Shown: piece after piece, positions 49,744 to 59,023 of the stretch
Position numbering within the stretch: position 1 is the first letter of the stretch
Layout of the letters: every line of letters starts with the position of its first letter
Assembly: GCF_900637855.1 (NCBI RefSeq)
Contig: NZ_LR134440.1
Location: forward strand, 1,240,001-1,304,000
Source of the DNA: Neisseria animaloris
Lineage (GTDB): Bacteria; Pseudomonadota; Gammaproteobacteria; Burkholderiales; Neisseriaceae
Direction of reading: 5' to 3'
Length of the DNA: 64,000 nucleotides
Program-made: the position numbers and the translations under genes
Notes under the pieces: model-generated
The model's input: only the letters and a program-made list of their open reading frames with translations
The model's database searches: none
Told to the model about the DNA's origin: nothing

Positions 49744-51336
49744 ATGAACAACCGCTTTTTTCGATCCTTCCTCTCAGCTTTGATACTCAGTTTGCCGTTT
49801 GCCTTTTCCGCAGCTGCCGATACATTAGCCGAGCCGAAACAAACGACTGCAAGCAACTCTCCCATAACAAAAACATCGGAAACCGCAACAGATGAACAAC
49901 CTAAAATAAACAATCTGACTGCCTCGCAAGCTGAAATGTTGCAAGACAATATTTCAGCATTGCGTATGCAGGTTATGGATAACCAGCAACAAAACCTCAA
50001 CTGGTGGATGACCTTTATTACCATAGTCTTCGCCGTCGCAGGCATTGTTATTGCAGCCATAGGCGTTGCCATTCCACTCTTACTTTATAAAAAAGAAAAA
50101 CGTCAATTAGAACAAGACCTAGAACAAGCTAAAGAATATGTAGAAAAAATCAAAGAACATCACGACAGCGCTGAAAAATATACTCAAGACATTGCAGAAA
50201 TGAAGCAATGGAACCCCAAAGAACAAAATCAGGAAGCACAAACAAGCAGCATTGAAAAAGCAAAACAATTGTCTAAAAATGAAGAAATTCCCCTTATCGA
50301 ACAACTACGCGCTCAAGCTATTTTGCTTTCAGATCAAGCGAAAAGAAGCCAAAATTATCAAGATAATGAAAACGCTCTTTATGCTTGGCAAGCTGTTCTT
50401 CTACAAGATAGCAGAGATGAACAAGCCAACTTCAACGCAGGATTTCACGCTTGTTATTTATACGAAAAAGGTAATCGCAAACAACAGAATTATTGGCTCC
50501 CGAAAGTCGAACAGTACCACCAAGAAACATTACGCTCCAATCCTAGAAAATATATTGCTGCCTATAATTGGGGACGTGCCTTATGTATGGAAGCACGAAA
50601 TTTATACATACAAAATCAAACTTCGGCAGCATTCGATAAATGGCAAAGTGCAGGAGAAAAATACGGATTGGCATTACAAATTAAAAATGACTTTTATCCA
50701 GCAGCCAATAACTGGGGAAGTGCTTTAGCTGAAGAAGCACAGGCTTTGGCTATACAGGGCTATACCGTAACGGCATTGGAAAAATGGCGTGACGCAGGAG
50801 TAAAATTCCAACAAGCATTGGCTATTGAGCCTGACATACACGAAGTCGCCGATAACTGGGGAAAGGCCTTAGCTGACGAAGCGCAGGTTTTGGCCACACA
50901 GGGCGACACCGCGACAGCCTTGGAAAAATGGAGCGACGCAGGAGAAAAATACCGGCAAGCATTGACTATCAAGCCTGACATGCATGAAGCCGCCTATAAC
51001 TGGTTAAGCGCTTTACTACATGAACTCCATATTTTAAAAGACAATCAACCTGCCGAAGCACAAATCAAATTGCAACAAGCCCGCAATTTGATTGATGGAT
51101 TCTTAAATAAATATCCTCAACATCAAGAAAACTTTGCCTATAACCATGCCTGCCTGTTTGCCTTGGAAGGAAATACAGCCGAAGCAATAAAACAATTACG
51201 CCTTGCACAACGTTCAAATCATTTCCTCAACAAAGAACATATTGAACAAGACGGCGGATTGGACAACATCCGCCACACCCCTGAATTCCAAGCATGGTTT
51301 AAAGAAGCTTTTCCCGAATTTTCTGCCGAAAGCTAA
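49744..51336 (+). CDS. Membrane-anchored TPR-like repeat protein, unknown function
   Basis: 530 residues that I do not recognise as a named protein. Signal peptide (ends FSAAA, about 25), a low-complexity Thr/Ser/Glu linker, a transmembrane helix (about 83-108) and a charged coiled coil (110-150). Then come three tandem 48-residue units (Trp276, 324, 372, 420 at equal steps) with consensus NWGxAL..EA..L..QG.T..AL.KW.DAG.KY..AL.IKPD, a paired-helix TPR variant. A further helical segment (EGNTAEAIKQLRLAQ) resembles a normal TPR. With one signal and one later helix the repeats would lie in the cytoplasm. Codon use is AT-richer than rpmE and priA on either side. Confidence 0.75.
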   Translation: MNNRFFRSFLSALILSLPFAFSAAADTLAEPKQTTASNSPITKTSETATDEQPKINNLTASQAEMLQDNISALRMQVMDNQQQNLNWWMTFITIVFAVAGIVIAAIGVAIPLLLYKKEKRQLEQDLEQAKEYVEKIKEHHDSAEKYTQDIAEMKQWNPKEQNQEAQTSSIEKAKQLSKNEEIPLIEQLRAQAILLSDQAKRSQNYQDNENALYAWQAVLLQDSRDEQANFNAGFHACYLYEKGNRKQQNYWLPKVEQYHQETLRSNPRKYIAAYNWGRALCMEARNLYIQNQTSAAFDKWQSAGEKYGLALQIKNDFYPAANNWGSALAEEAQALAIQGYTVTALEKWRDAGVKFQQALAIEPDIHEVADNWGKALADEAQVLATQGDTATALEKWSDAGEKYRQALTIKPDMHEAAYNWLSALLHELHILKDNQPAEAQIKLQQARNLIDGFLNKYPQHQENFAYNHACLFALEGNTAEAIKQLRLAQRSNHFLNKEHIEQDGGLDNIRHTPEFQAWFKEAFPEFSAES

Positions 51337-51350
51337 CCATTCATAACCTT

Positions 51351-51385
51351 AAAGGCCGTCTGAAAAATCATTTTCAGACGGCCTC
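51351..51385. terminator. Bidirectional DUS-hairpin terminator between the repeat protein and priA
   Basis: AAGGCCGTCTGAAAA and TTTTCAGACGGCCT form a long stem between convergent genes. Confidence 0.85.
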
Positions 51386-51386
51386 T

Positions 51387-53555
51387 TCACATCTCTTGCG
51401 GGTCGATATCCACCGACCATCTTACCTTGCCGTCGCGGTACTGCTGCAACACCTGCACCCACAGGCTCACGGCGTGGTGCAGGTCTTTGCGGGAAGCGGA
51501 TTCTAAAAACACTTGTGCGCGTTCGCGTTCGGCCAGCCGCGCCATCAGCATGGGCACGGGGCCGAAGGCGGATACGGTTTCGGGCAGCAGCGGTTGGGTA
51601 ACGGCTTGGATGTCGTTGAGAAACTGCACGGCTTCGTTGATTTTGACGGCATCGGCGCGGATGGCCGTCTGAAAACCGAAGGGCGGCATATTGAATGTTT
51701 GCCGTTCACTTAACTCGTTTTCGGCGAAGATGCGGTAATTTTGTGCCTTTACGGCGGCGAATACGGGGTGTTCGGGCAGTTGGGTTTGGATCAGCACTTT
51801 GCCGGCGGCTTCGGCGCGCCCTGCCCGGCCGGAAACCTGTATCAGTTCGGCAAACAGTCTTTCGGGGGCGCGGAAGTCGGCACTATAGAGGCTGCCGTCG
51901 GCGTTTAATACGATCACGAGGTTCAGCCGTGCGAAGTCGTGGCCTTTGGCGAGCATTTGGGTGCCGACGAGGATGTCGATGTCGTTGGCGGCGATGCGTC
52001 GGTATAAATCGGCCCAGTCGTTTTTGTGGGCGGTGCTGTCGCGGTCGACGCGGGCGATTTTGGCTTGCGGGATGAAGTTGCGCAGGGTTTCTTCGACGCG
52101 CTGGGTGCCGTGGCCAACGGCGGTAAGGTCTTGGTTGCCGCATTCGGGGCATTTGTAGGGTACGGGCCGTCTGAAATCGCAATGGTGGCAGCGCAGTTGG
52201 CGGGCGCGTTGGTGCAGCACCATTTTGGCGGAGCAGCGCGGGCAGCCGAAGGTGTGGCCGCAGTCGCCGCAAAACAGGGCTGGCGCGAAGCCGCGGCGGT
52301 TGAGATACACCAGCGACATGCCGCCTTGTTCGTGGTTGGTTTTGAGCAGTTTCAGGGCTTGCGGCGAGAAGCCGTTGTCGAGCGGCAGGCGGCGTACGTC
52401 TAAGATGTCGACTTGCGGCAGTTGGGCGGCGGAATGGGCGCGTTCGGTCAGCTCCAGCAGTTGGTACGCGCCGGTTTGCGCTTTGTGCCAGCTTTGCAAA
52501 CTGGGGGTGGCGCTGCCGAGCACGATGGGGCAACTGCTTTGCTGTGCACGCCAAACGGCCAAATCGCGGGCGTGGTAGCGCAGTTCGTTGTCTTGTTTGA
52601 ACGAGGAATCGTGCTCTTCGTCCACCACCACCAAGCCCAAATCGGGCAGCGGGGTGAACACGGCCAGCCGCGTGCCGATAATCAGTTTGGCCTGCCCGAG
52701 CATGGCGCGCAGATAGTCTTGCGTGCGCTTGCCTGCCGCGGTTTGGCTGTGCAGCACGGCGGCCGGCACGTCGGCAAAACGGGCTTCCACGCGCTTGAGC
52801 AGTTGCGGCGTAAGGTTGATTTCGGGCAGCAGAAACAGCACTTGCCTGCCCGCTGCCAGCACTTTGGCCATCACGTCGAAATAGACTTCGGTTTTGCCGC
52901 TGCCGGTAATGCCGTAGAGCAGGAAAGGTTTGAAGGTATCGGAGGCCGTCTGAATCGCTTGCGCGGCGGCTTGCTGCTCAGCGTTTAATTGGTGTTCAGA
53001 CGGCCTCAGCACGGGCGCGGCGGCTTGAGCGGTGCGTATCCAGCCGTTTTCCATCCATTCTTGCAACAGCTTAGGCGCTTGGTTGTGGATGTGTTTCAAG
53101 GCCGCCATGCTGAGGCCGTCTGAAAACAAAGCCTGCCACAAGGCATGTTTTTTGTGGAAACGCTCCGGCGGCGGAGTTTGCGCTTTGCCTGCATCGTTCA
53201 AAGCATAAAACTGCGGCGGCTGCGGTGTTTCTACGGGCTTGGCTTCTTTCAAACCCAATGGCAGCGCGGTAAACACGGCCTGCCCGAGCGGATAATGGTA
53301 ATAGCGCGAAGTGAACGCCAGCAGCTTGCACCAGCTTTCGTAAAACAGCGGCTCGCCGGTAAAGGCCGTCTGAACCGGCAGGATTTTTGCCGCGTCAATC
53401 TCCGGCGTTACCCCGTTCGCCCACACCACGCCGACAACAGGCTTGCCGCGAAACGGCACCACCACCCGACAGCCTTTGGGCAAGGCGGTCGGGTGGCCGT
53501 AGGTGAAGAGACCGTCTGAAATGGGGATGTTGAGCGCGATGTGGTGGTAGTTCAT
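51387..53555 (-). CDS. priA: Primosomal replication-restart helicase PriA
   Basis: 722 residues. N-terminal 3'-DNA-binding domain, then a superfamily 2 helicase: Walker A GITGSGKTEVYFD, DEEH box VVDEEHDSSFKQ, and the paired zinc knuckles CGDCGHTFGCPRCSA and CHHC...CPECGNQD. Reloads the replisome at stalled forks. The C-terminal part is complete. Five or more internal DUS produce peptides such as FSDGLS, FQTAIRAD and IQTASD, a high density. GC-rich; not linked by transcription to ctrD, from which a terminator separates it. Confidence 0.95.
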   Translation of the reverse strand: MNYHHIALNIPISDGLFTYGHPTALPKGCRVVVPFRGKPVVGVVWANGVTPEIDAAKILPVQTAFTGEPLFYESWCKLLAFTSRYYHYPLGQAVFTALPLGLKEAKPVETPQPPQFYALNDAGKAQTPPPERFHKKHALWQALFSDGLSMAALKHIHNQAPKLLQEWMENGWIRTAQAAAPVLRPSEHQLNAEQQAAAQAIQTASDTFKPFLLYGITGSGKTEVYFDVMAKVLAAGRQVLFLLPEINLTPQLLKRVEARFADVPAAVLHSQTAAGKRTQDYLRAMLGQAKLIIGTRLAVFTPLPDLGLVVVDEEHDSSFKQDNELRYHARDLAVWRAQQSSCPIVLGSATPSLQSWHKAQTGAYQLLELTERAHSAAQLPQVDILDVRRLPLDNGFSPQALKLLKTNHEQGGMSLVYLNRRGFAPALFCGDCGHTFGCPRCSAKMVLHQRARQLRCHHCDFRRPVPYKCPECGNQDLTAVGHGTQRVEETLRNFIPQAKIARVDRDSTAHKNDWADLYRRIAANDIDILVGTQMLAKGHDFARLNLVIVLNADGSLYSADFRAPERLFAELIQVSGRAGRAEAAGKVLIQTQLPEHPVFAAVKAQNYRIFAENELSERQTFNMPPFGFQTAIRADAVKINEAVQFLNDIQAVTQPLLPETVSAFGPVPMLMARLAERERAQVFLESASRKDLHHAVSLWVQVLQQYRDGKVRWSVDIDPQEM

Positions 53556-53570
53556 GCGGGTATTATAACC

Positions 53571-53602
53571 GAGGCCGTCTGAAAAGATTTCAGACGGCCT
53601 CC
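53571..53602 (-). terminator. DUS-hairpin terminator of the ctr operon
   Basis: GAGGCCGTCTGAAAA and TTTCAGACGGCCTC pair around a minimal loop, 17 bp after the ctrD stop. Confidence 0.8.
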
Positions 53603-53618
53603 AAACGAATACGGCGGC

Positions 53619-54269
53619 TTACAGAAGAGCGTTATAGTATTGATATGCTTCGTCCATATTATCGAACTTATACAGCTTCCCCGCTTCCAGCACCATTGCG
53701 TTATCGCAATATTGCTTCATCGCGCTATGGTTGTGGGAAACCAAAATTATCGAGCGGTCTTTACGCCTTTCAAACAGTTCGTAGCGGCATTTTTCCGAAA
53801 AACGCGAGTCACCCACCGCAATTACTTCGTCAATCAGATAACAGTCGAATTCTACCGCCAGTGACAATGCAAACGCCAGCCGTGCTTTCATGCCCGAAGA
53901 GTAGCGTTTTACCGGCTCATACAGATATTGCCCCAGCTCGGAAAATTCTTCCGTAAACGCCTTCACGTAATCCATATCTACGTTATAAATCCGACAGATA
54001 AAACGCAAATTATCCATACCGGTAAGGCTGCCTTGAAACGCCCCGCTGAACGCCAGTGGCCAAGAGATGCTCATCGTGCGTTTAATCTCGCCTTCGGTGG
54101 GTGGTTCCACACCGCTGATCAGGCGTATCAGCGTGGATTTGCCCGCTCCGTTCCGGCCTAAGATACCGATTTTTTCGCCTTTTTCGAGTTTGAAATCAAT
54201 ATCCTCCAACACCGTCCGCCAGCCTAATCGTGTTTGATATTTTTTGTAAACATGTTCAACAGAAATCAT
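53619..54269 (-). CDS. ctrD: Capsule export ABC transporter ATPase
   Basis: 216 residues, KpsT/CtrD family. Walker [16 protein letters not shown]-loop region, signature [14 protein letters not shown], Walker [15 protein letters not shown] and switch His in LVSHNH are all intact. Energises export of the finished capsular polysaccharide through CtrC. Its ATG overlaps the ctrC stop by 4 bp. Last gene of ctrABCD. Confidence 0.95.
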   Translation of the reverse strand: MISVEHVYKKYQTRLGWRTVLEDIDFKLEKGEKIGILGRNGAGKSTLIRLISGVEPPTEGEIKRTMSISWPLAFSGAFQGSLTGMDNLRFICRIYNVDMDYVKAFTEEFSELGQYLYEPVKRYSSGMKARLAFALSLAVEFDCYLIDEVIAVGDSRFSEKCRYELFERRKDRSIILVSHNHSAMKQYCDNAMVLEAGKLYKFDNMDEAYQYYNALL

Positions 54270-55063
54270 TGGGGCTCCACCCCCTTGCTGAATTTAGCCA
54301 CCATTGCCAATCCTATCCACAACATGACCAAATTGCACAATAACAAATACCACGGGTTTTCCAATGTAGTAACCGTATGGCCAAAATATCCCTGCCGGAA
54401 CATTTCCGTACCGTGTACCATCGGGATCCATAATATGTATTTCTGAGCTTGGAGCGGCAATGAAGAAACAAAGAAAAAAGCTCCGGATAAAGGTAGCATA
54501 ATGAAACTGAAGGTATTCCAAAGTTTACCCAAAGAATCAAATTTAAAAGCGACGGAGCAAATAATCAAACCCAATCCAAAAGCAAATAAGGCCATCAATA
54601 ACCACGCAATAAGCATATAAAAAATATCTGCGGGCGGCTCAATCCATCTTATTGCAATCAAAACCACCATAATTATGACTTGTGCCACAGTAGCTCCGGC
54701 AACTTCTAACAACACGCGAGCCAATATGGTATCCAACACTTTCACATTGCGGTGATAGAGCAAACTGGCATTTGCCGAAATCGCACCGACGGCACGGTTT
54801 GACGCATTACGCCACATCATGACCATCGGATAGCCTGTCAGTGTAAAAGCCACAATATTAAGGGTGGAAAAATGATCTGCGCGAATAAACTTCCACAACA
54901 TAACGATGAGCACCGTCATTAACAACGGCTCTACAAACAGCCACAGAAAGCCGATGTTGTTGCGCCCGTAACGGGTAATGATTTCACGCATCAAAAGCGC
55001 ACCGACTACCCGCTTTTGAATGGCTAAAGACTCCCAAAAAGTAGTTTCATGCAGCGCTTTCAT
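54266..55063 (-). CDS. ctrC: Capsule export ABC transporter permease
   Basis: 265 residues, six membrane helices of the ABC-2 family (KpsM/CtrC). The N-terminal amphipathic stretch with [19 protein letters not shown] is the family hallmark. It forms the inner-membrane channel with CtrD. It overlaps ctrD by 4 bp and its start shares one base with the ctrB stop. Confidence 0.95.
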   Translation of the reverse strand: MKALHETTFWESLAIQKRVVGALLMREIITRYGRNNIGFLWLFVEPLLMTVLIVMLWKFIRADHFSTLNIVAFTLTGYPMVMMWRNASNRAVGAISANASLLYHRNVKVLDTILARVLLEVAGATVAQVIIMVVLIAIRWIEPPADIFYMLIAWLLMALFAFGLGLIICSVAFKFDSLGKLWNTFSFIMLPLSGAFFFVSSLPLQAQKYILWIPMVHGTEMFRQGYFGHTVTTLENPWYLLLCNLVMLWIGLAMVAKFSKGVEPQ

Positions 55064-56268
55064 CAGTTTTTATGCTCTCTTATGCTGGCAGTCAACAAAC
55101 TCAAAATGCCATACAACATCAAACCGATAAAAAATGTTGCCACGATGTTATATAAGCGTTGCGGCTTCAAAGCCATATCAGGGCGATTGGGCTTAGACAC
55201 GACTTCAAGATAAAGCTGCTTGCGCTCCGCCTCTGCTTTCGCATTTTCCAGTGCCGCAATGGCTGCCGACAACTGCTTTTCCGCCAGCTCGTTTTCTAAA
55301 AACAAACGCTGATATGCTGCCGCTTGAGCCGTTATAGAATTGCTTGATCCCCCTGAAATCATCTGCATTTGCTGCTTGATTTCACGCTGCAAACTTTTTT
55401 CGCGTGCTTTCAGGCCGGGGATTTGGGGGTTTTCAGGTGTAACCGCTTTTACTTGGTCTAATTGTGTTTGAATCACAATTAACTCATCCTGCAATTTAGA
55501 CACCAGCCCCATTTGTGCTTCGGATTGTGCTTTCAAATCAAAAATACCGTGTTTGGTTCGATACACGGCCATTTCTTCAGCCGCATTCTTAACACGCTCT
55601 TCCGCTACCGCTACATTTTGCTGAGCTTGTTCAATAGTATCTTTACGGGCTCGGGCGTTAAGCTTATTGATCAGCTCCTCACCCTTACTCAACAATGCCG
55701 CATTAATTTGCTGTGATTCTTGCGCATCAAACGACTCCACCCCCAGCGTAGAAATTCCGGATACCGGATCAAAAGCAATAGAAACCTTATCTTTATAGTA
55801 TTGATAAAAAGCTTCAGCGGAGTCACTGAATCCGAAGCCATTAAAGCGACTGAAAACATCACCTTCTTCTTCGTAATACGAACGAACGGGAATCGTCTTA
55901 CTTAATTCATCTAAAGCGGTACGCGATCCCATGTAGTCTCTAACAGTATAAGTATCGTCTTGAGAACGGGTGAAGCCTGCACTTTGCAGCAAAGCCCCCA
56001 AACCGCCTGTAGAAGTTTGATTATGGGGCGAACGCACCACAAAGCTGGATTCAGACGTATATCGATCTGATGCCCATCCGGAAAAATAGACCACTGAACA
56101 TACGGTTGGAATAATAATCGTCATCCAAGCCAATAAGCCGGGTTTGGGTAAACGAATCTGTTTTTTCTGCTGCTGCCGAATTACATCACGTTGAGCATCA
56201 TCCGCAGCCTTTTGGTTTGATTCGAATGGTTTCTGACTTATTTCCGCATCTGTATTTTTTTCAGACAT
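55063..56268 (-). CDS. ctrB: Capsule export inner-membrane co-polymerase protein
   Basis: 401 residues from ATG 56268, KpsE/CtrB family. Helices near residues 50-70 and 375-395 flank a long periplasmic part with coiled coil (about 200-330) and the PNRPDMALKPQRLYN motif before the last helix, the polysaccharide-copolymerase layout. Links CtrCD with the outer-membrane CtrA. A TTG start at 56298 overlapping ctrA would add ten residues; ATG 56268 is preferred because CtrB proteins begin similarly (MSEK). Confidence 0.93.
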   Translation of the reverse strand: MSEKNTDAEISQKPFESNQKAADDAQRDVIRQQQKKQIRLPKPGLLAWMTIIIPTVCSVVYFSGWASDRYTSESSFVVRSPHNQTSTGGLGALLQSAGFTRSQDDTYTVRDYMGSRTALDELSKTIPVRSYYEEEGDVFSRFNGFGFSDSAEAFYQYYKDKVSIAFDPVSGISTLGVESFDAQESQQINAALLSKGEELINKLNARARKDTIEQAQQNVAVAEERVKNAAEEMAVYRTKHGIFDLKAQSEAQMGLVSKLQDELIVIQTQLDQVKAVTPENPQIPGLKAREKSLQREIKQQMQMISGGSSNSITAQAAAYQRLFLENELAEKQLSAAIAALENAKAEAERKQLYLEVVSKPNRPDMALKPQRLYNIVATFFIGLMLYGILSLLTASIREHKN

Positions 56269-56294
56269 TTTTGATTTACACTTTCTATTAGCGA

Positions 56295-57467
56295 TCAATT
56301 AGCTATATTGTTCACACTGTTCACACCGCTTACCACTGGAGAAAATACAAATTGTAAAAACTTCTGCATTTCAGCCAGCGGAGCATTGGCCACATATACA
56401 ATGTCTTTATCCTTCATAGGAAATTTCTGCAACCAAAACAACGAATTTGCATCTAGAAGATTCATTCTGTAAACAGTAGGCACTTCCATTGAAATATCAT
56501 AGCCTTTGGCCAACCACTTTTCTTTCTCTTCTTGTGGCAGCAACTCCAAAGACTGATATCGAAACACAAAAACACCCTTAGGATTGGCACGCCGATCCAA
56601 CAAACCACCCGAAGCACCAATCGCCTCACCTAAATTCATACCCTTGGCCGAAAAAGAGATTTGCTGGTTTTTACCAAGTGCCCCCAATGCAGTGAAACTG
56701 AGAGGCTTCGAAAGCAAAGTGATCACATCCCCCGGTTGCAAAACAACATTTTGCGCGGGTTGGGCTGTAATCGTTTCCAAGGCAACCGTACGAACCATGT
56801 TTCCACGGGTCATCTGTACCGATATATCTTGTACGCCACTATCCGTTCCGCCAATAGCAGCTACCGCATCTAAAACACGCTCACGATGGCCGGTTAAAGG
56901 CATTCTGATACTGCGCCCGGCTCGAATTACCGTAGCATTGCTGGAGTTATTTTGAACAACCCTCACCATGGCCTGCGGCTGGTTCGCCATTTTTTTCAGA
57001 CGGCCTACAATCTCTTTTTGTATCTGCACCGGAGTTTTTCCACTAACCGACACATTCCCTAAAAAGGGCACCGAAACCATGCCCTTAGTATCCACAATCT
57101 GCGGAGGCAAGCTGACTGTTTGAGCAGAACCCGAACCCACTGAATTCAAAGCCCCACCAAAAAGTACGGCCGGAGCGGCTTCCCACAGAGTGATTTCGAG
57201 CACATCTCCAGCACCAATCACATCAATTGTTCTTGAACCTCCCAAGCCAAAACCTGTAAAAGAATCCCCGTAAGCCATACGATGCAATCCTGAAGTTACC
57301 TTCTCATCAACATCAATCACTGCCACATCAGGTAAAGAAACTTGAGAAGTTTGGCTTTTCAAACCAGTTACTTCAACTTGTGCCGGACCTGATGTTGGCA
57401 AATTACCACAAGCACACAAAATTACTGATGCAAAAATAACACCAGCCATCTTATATATAGCCATCAC
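56295..57467 (-). CDS. ctrA: Capsule polysaccharide export outer-membrane lipoprotein
   Basis: 390 residues. Lipobox LCAC near residue 20; then polysaccharide export (PES) and SLBB domains: GAGDVLEITLWEAAPAVLFG, GTDSGVQDISVQMTRGN, and a C-terminus ending NAPLAEMQKFLQFVFSPV, closely like meningococcal CtrA. Multimerises as the outer-membrane exit for capsule. Start is uncertain between two tandem ATGs and one five codons later. First gene of ctrABCD, divergent from the biosynthesis genes. Contains one of only two exact DUS cores right of 53.6 kb (about 56997). Confidence 0.94.
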   Translation of the reverse strand: MMAIYKMAGVIFASVILCACGNLPTSGPAQVEVTGLKSQTSQVSLPDVAVIDVDEKVTSGLHRMAYGDSFTGFGLGGSRTIDVIGAGDVLEITLWEAAPAVLFGGALNSVGSGSAQTVSLPPQIVDTKGMVSVPFLGNVSVSGKTPVQIQKEIVGRLKKMANQPQAMVRVVQNNSSNATVIRAGRSIRMPLTGHRERVLDAVAAIGGTDSGVQDISVQMTRGNMVRTVALETITAQPAQNVVLQPGDVITLLSKPLSFTALGALGKNQQISFSAKGMNLGEAIGASGGLLDRRANPKGVFVFRYQSLELLPQEEKEKWLAKGYDISMEVPTVYRMNLLDANSLFWLQKFPMKDKDIVYVANAPLAEMQKFLQFVFSPVVSGVNSVNNIAN

Positions 57468-57719
57468 CTAATTCTCATTTCAAGAAAAAATTAAAAATAA
57501 CGTATTTAATTCAATATATTACAATTTAAAAATAAAATCTTTAAATATGCAATATAAATATAAGAAATTTTTGTCTACATGACATTTGTAACTTACCCGT
57601 AAGAATAGGATAAATTTTACAATATTTCTTTAACAAAACAATAACAAATTACACTATAATCTTCAACTTAGTCAAATAAGACAAAGTCTTACTCATTATT
57701 TTCACGGGAAATATTCATT
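57468..57719. promoter_or_regulatory. Divergent control region between ctrA and the capsule synthesis genes
   Basis: 252 bp, very AT-rich. On the plus strand TATAAT (57655-57660) is preceded by TTAACA (57630-57635) with a long 19-nt spacer, a likely promoter for the 2-epimerase operon with a leader of 50-160 nt depending on the start used. On the minus strand TTGCAT with TTAAAT at 17 nt (57565-57537 region) might serve ctrA. In meningococcus this gap controls capsule expression and includes an RNA thermosensor; I cannot see one by eye here. Confidence 0.45.
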
Positions 57720-57827
57720 ATGGAAAAAAAACCATCAATCGGTAACATCTCTTCAATCCCCTCTACCTTACCCACTTTCAGATTACCATACCCACATAGT
57801 CATAATGGGAAGATAACAGTCTCAAAA

Positions 57828-58967
57828 ATGCCAAGACTATTAGTTGTTTTTGGGACAAGACCTGAAGCCATCAAAATGGCCCCATTAGTTGACGGATTAA
57901 AAAAAAGAAAAATCGATTTTCGAGTGTGTGTAACTGGGCAACACCGCCAAATGCTTGATCAAGTTTTGGATTTATTTGAGATTACACCTCACTACGATTT
58001 AGACATTATGAACAGTAAACAGACATTGTCTACTGTAACATCAGCTATTCTTCAGAAAATACAACCTGTTATCGAAGATTACAAACCAACTGTTATTTGC
58101 GTTCATGGTGACACAGCTACAACATTGGCAACATCTTTAGCTGCTTACTACAACCAAATTGATATCGCCCACATTGAAGCTGGGTTGAGAACCAGCAATA
58201 TCTATTCACCCTGGCCGGAAGAAGGCAACCGTAAAATTACCGCTGCGGTAGCTAAATATCACTTTGCACCTACTGAAAGTACAAAAAACAACTTGCTCCA
58301 AGAAGGAGTGTCAGCCCAAAACATTTATGTAACGGGCAACACCGTTATTGATGCCTTATTTTTAGCTTGCCAGAAAATTGAAAGCAAAAAAGAGCTTCTA
58401 GACAAATACCAAAATGAATTTTCATATTTAAATAATAAGAAGATTGTCTTGATCACAGGACACCGCCGAGAAAATTTCGGAAATGGTTTTGAAAATATTT
58501 GCCAAGCAATATCAGAGTTAGCTTCTCAAAATGATAACGTGGAATTCGTATATCCTGTCCACCTCAATCCAAGTGTGCGCGAGCCTGTAAACCGCTTACT
58601 GGCAGGCAAGCCCAATGTCCATTTGATAGAACCTTTAGACTATCTAAGCTTTGTTTACTTAATGAAAATGTCTTATATCATCCTAACCGATTCAGGTGGT
58701 ATTCAGGAAGAAGCCCCGTCGTTAGGCAAGCCTGTGCTGGTTATGCGTGATACAACAGAGCGCCCTGAAGCCGTAGAAGCAGGAACAGTAAAACTGGTAG
58801 GAACTTCTCAAAAAACCATTATTGAGCAAGTAAATGTGCTGCTTAACAACCGAAGCGAGTATGAAAAAATGGCAGGAGCTCATAACCCATACGGAGATGG
58901 CACAGCCGTAGACAGGATTCTCTCCATATTTACCAACGAACAAATAAATCAACAACTCGCAATTTAG
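57828..58967 (+). CDS. wecB: UDP-N-acetylglucosamine 2-epimerase (non-hydrolysing)
   Basis: 379 residues from ATG 57828 (MPRLLVVFGTRPEAIKMAPL), the family's usual N-terminus. Converts UDP-GlcNAc to UDP-ManNAc. Conserved CVHGDTATTLATSLAAYY, HIEAGLRTSNIYSPWPEE, HLIEPLDYLSFVYLM and TDSGGIQEEAPSLGKPVLVMRDTTERPE (split across 58685-58760) are present. Similar to SacA/CsaA of meningococcal serogroup A. An ATG at 57720 with GGGA upstream would add 36 non-conserved residues beginning after a run of eight A's; the true start is undecided. First gene of the capsule synthesis operon. Confidence 0.9.
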   Translation: MPRLLVVFGTRPEAIKMAPLVDGLKKRKIDFRVCVTGQHRQMLDQVLDLFEITPHYDLDIMNSKQTLSTVTSAILQKIQPVIEDYKPTVICVHGDTATTLATSLAAYYNQIDIAHIEAGLRTSNIYSPWPEEGNRKITAAVAKYHFAPTESTKNNLLQEGVSAQNIYVTGNTVIDALFLACQKIESKKELLDKYQNEFSYLNNKKIVLITGHRRENFGNGFENICQAISELASQNDNVEFVYPVHLNPSVREPVNRLLAGKPNVHLIEPLDYLSFVYLMKMSYIILTDSGGIQEEAPSLGKPVLVMRDTTERPEAVEAGTVKLVGTSQKTIIEQVNVLLNNRSEYEKMAGAHNPYGDGTAVDRILSIFTNEQINQQLAI

Positions 58968-59023
58968 CAAACCGGCTTCTACAAAAAGTCTATCCCTTGA
59001 AATTTTTCAAAGAGAAAAACGTC

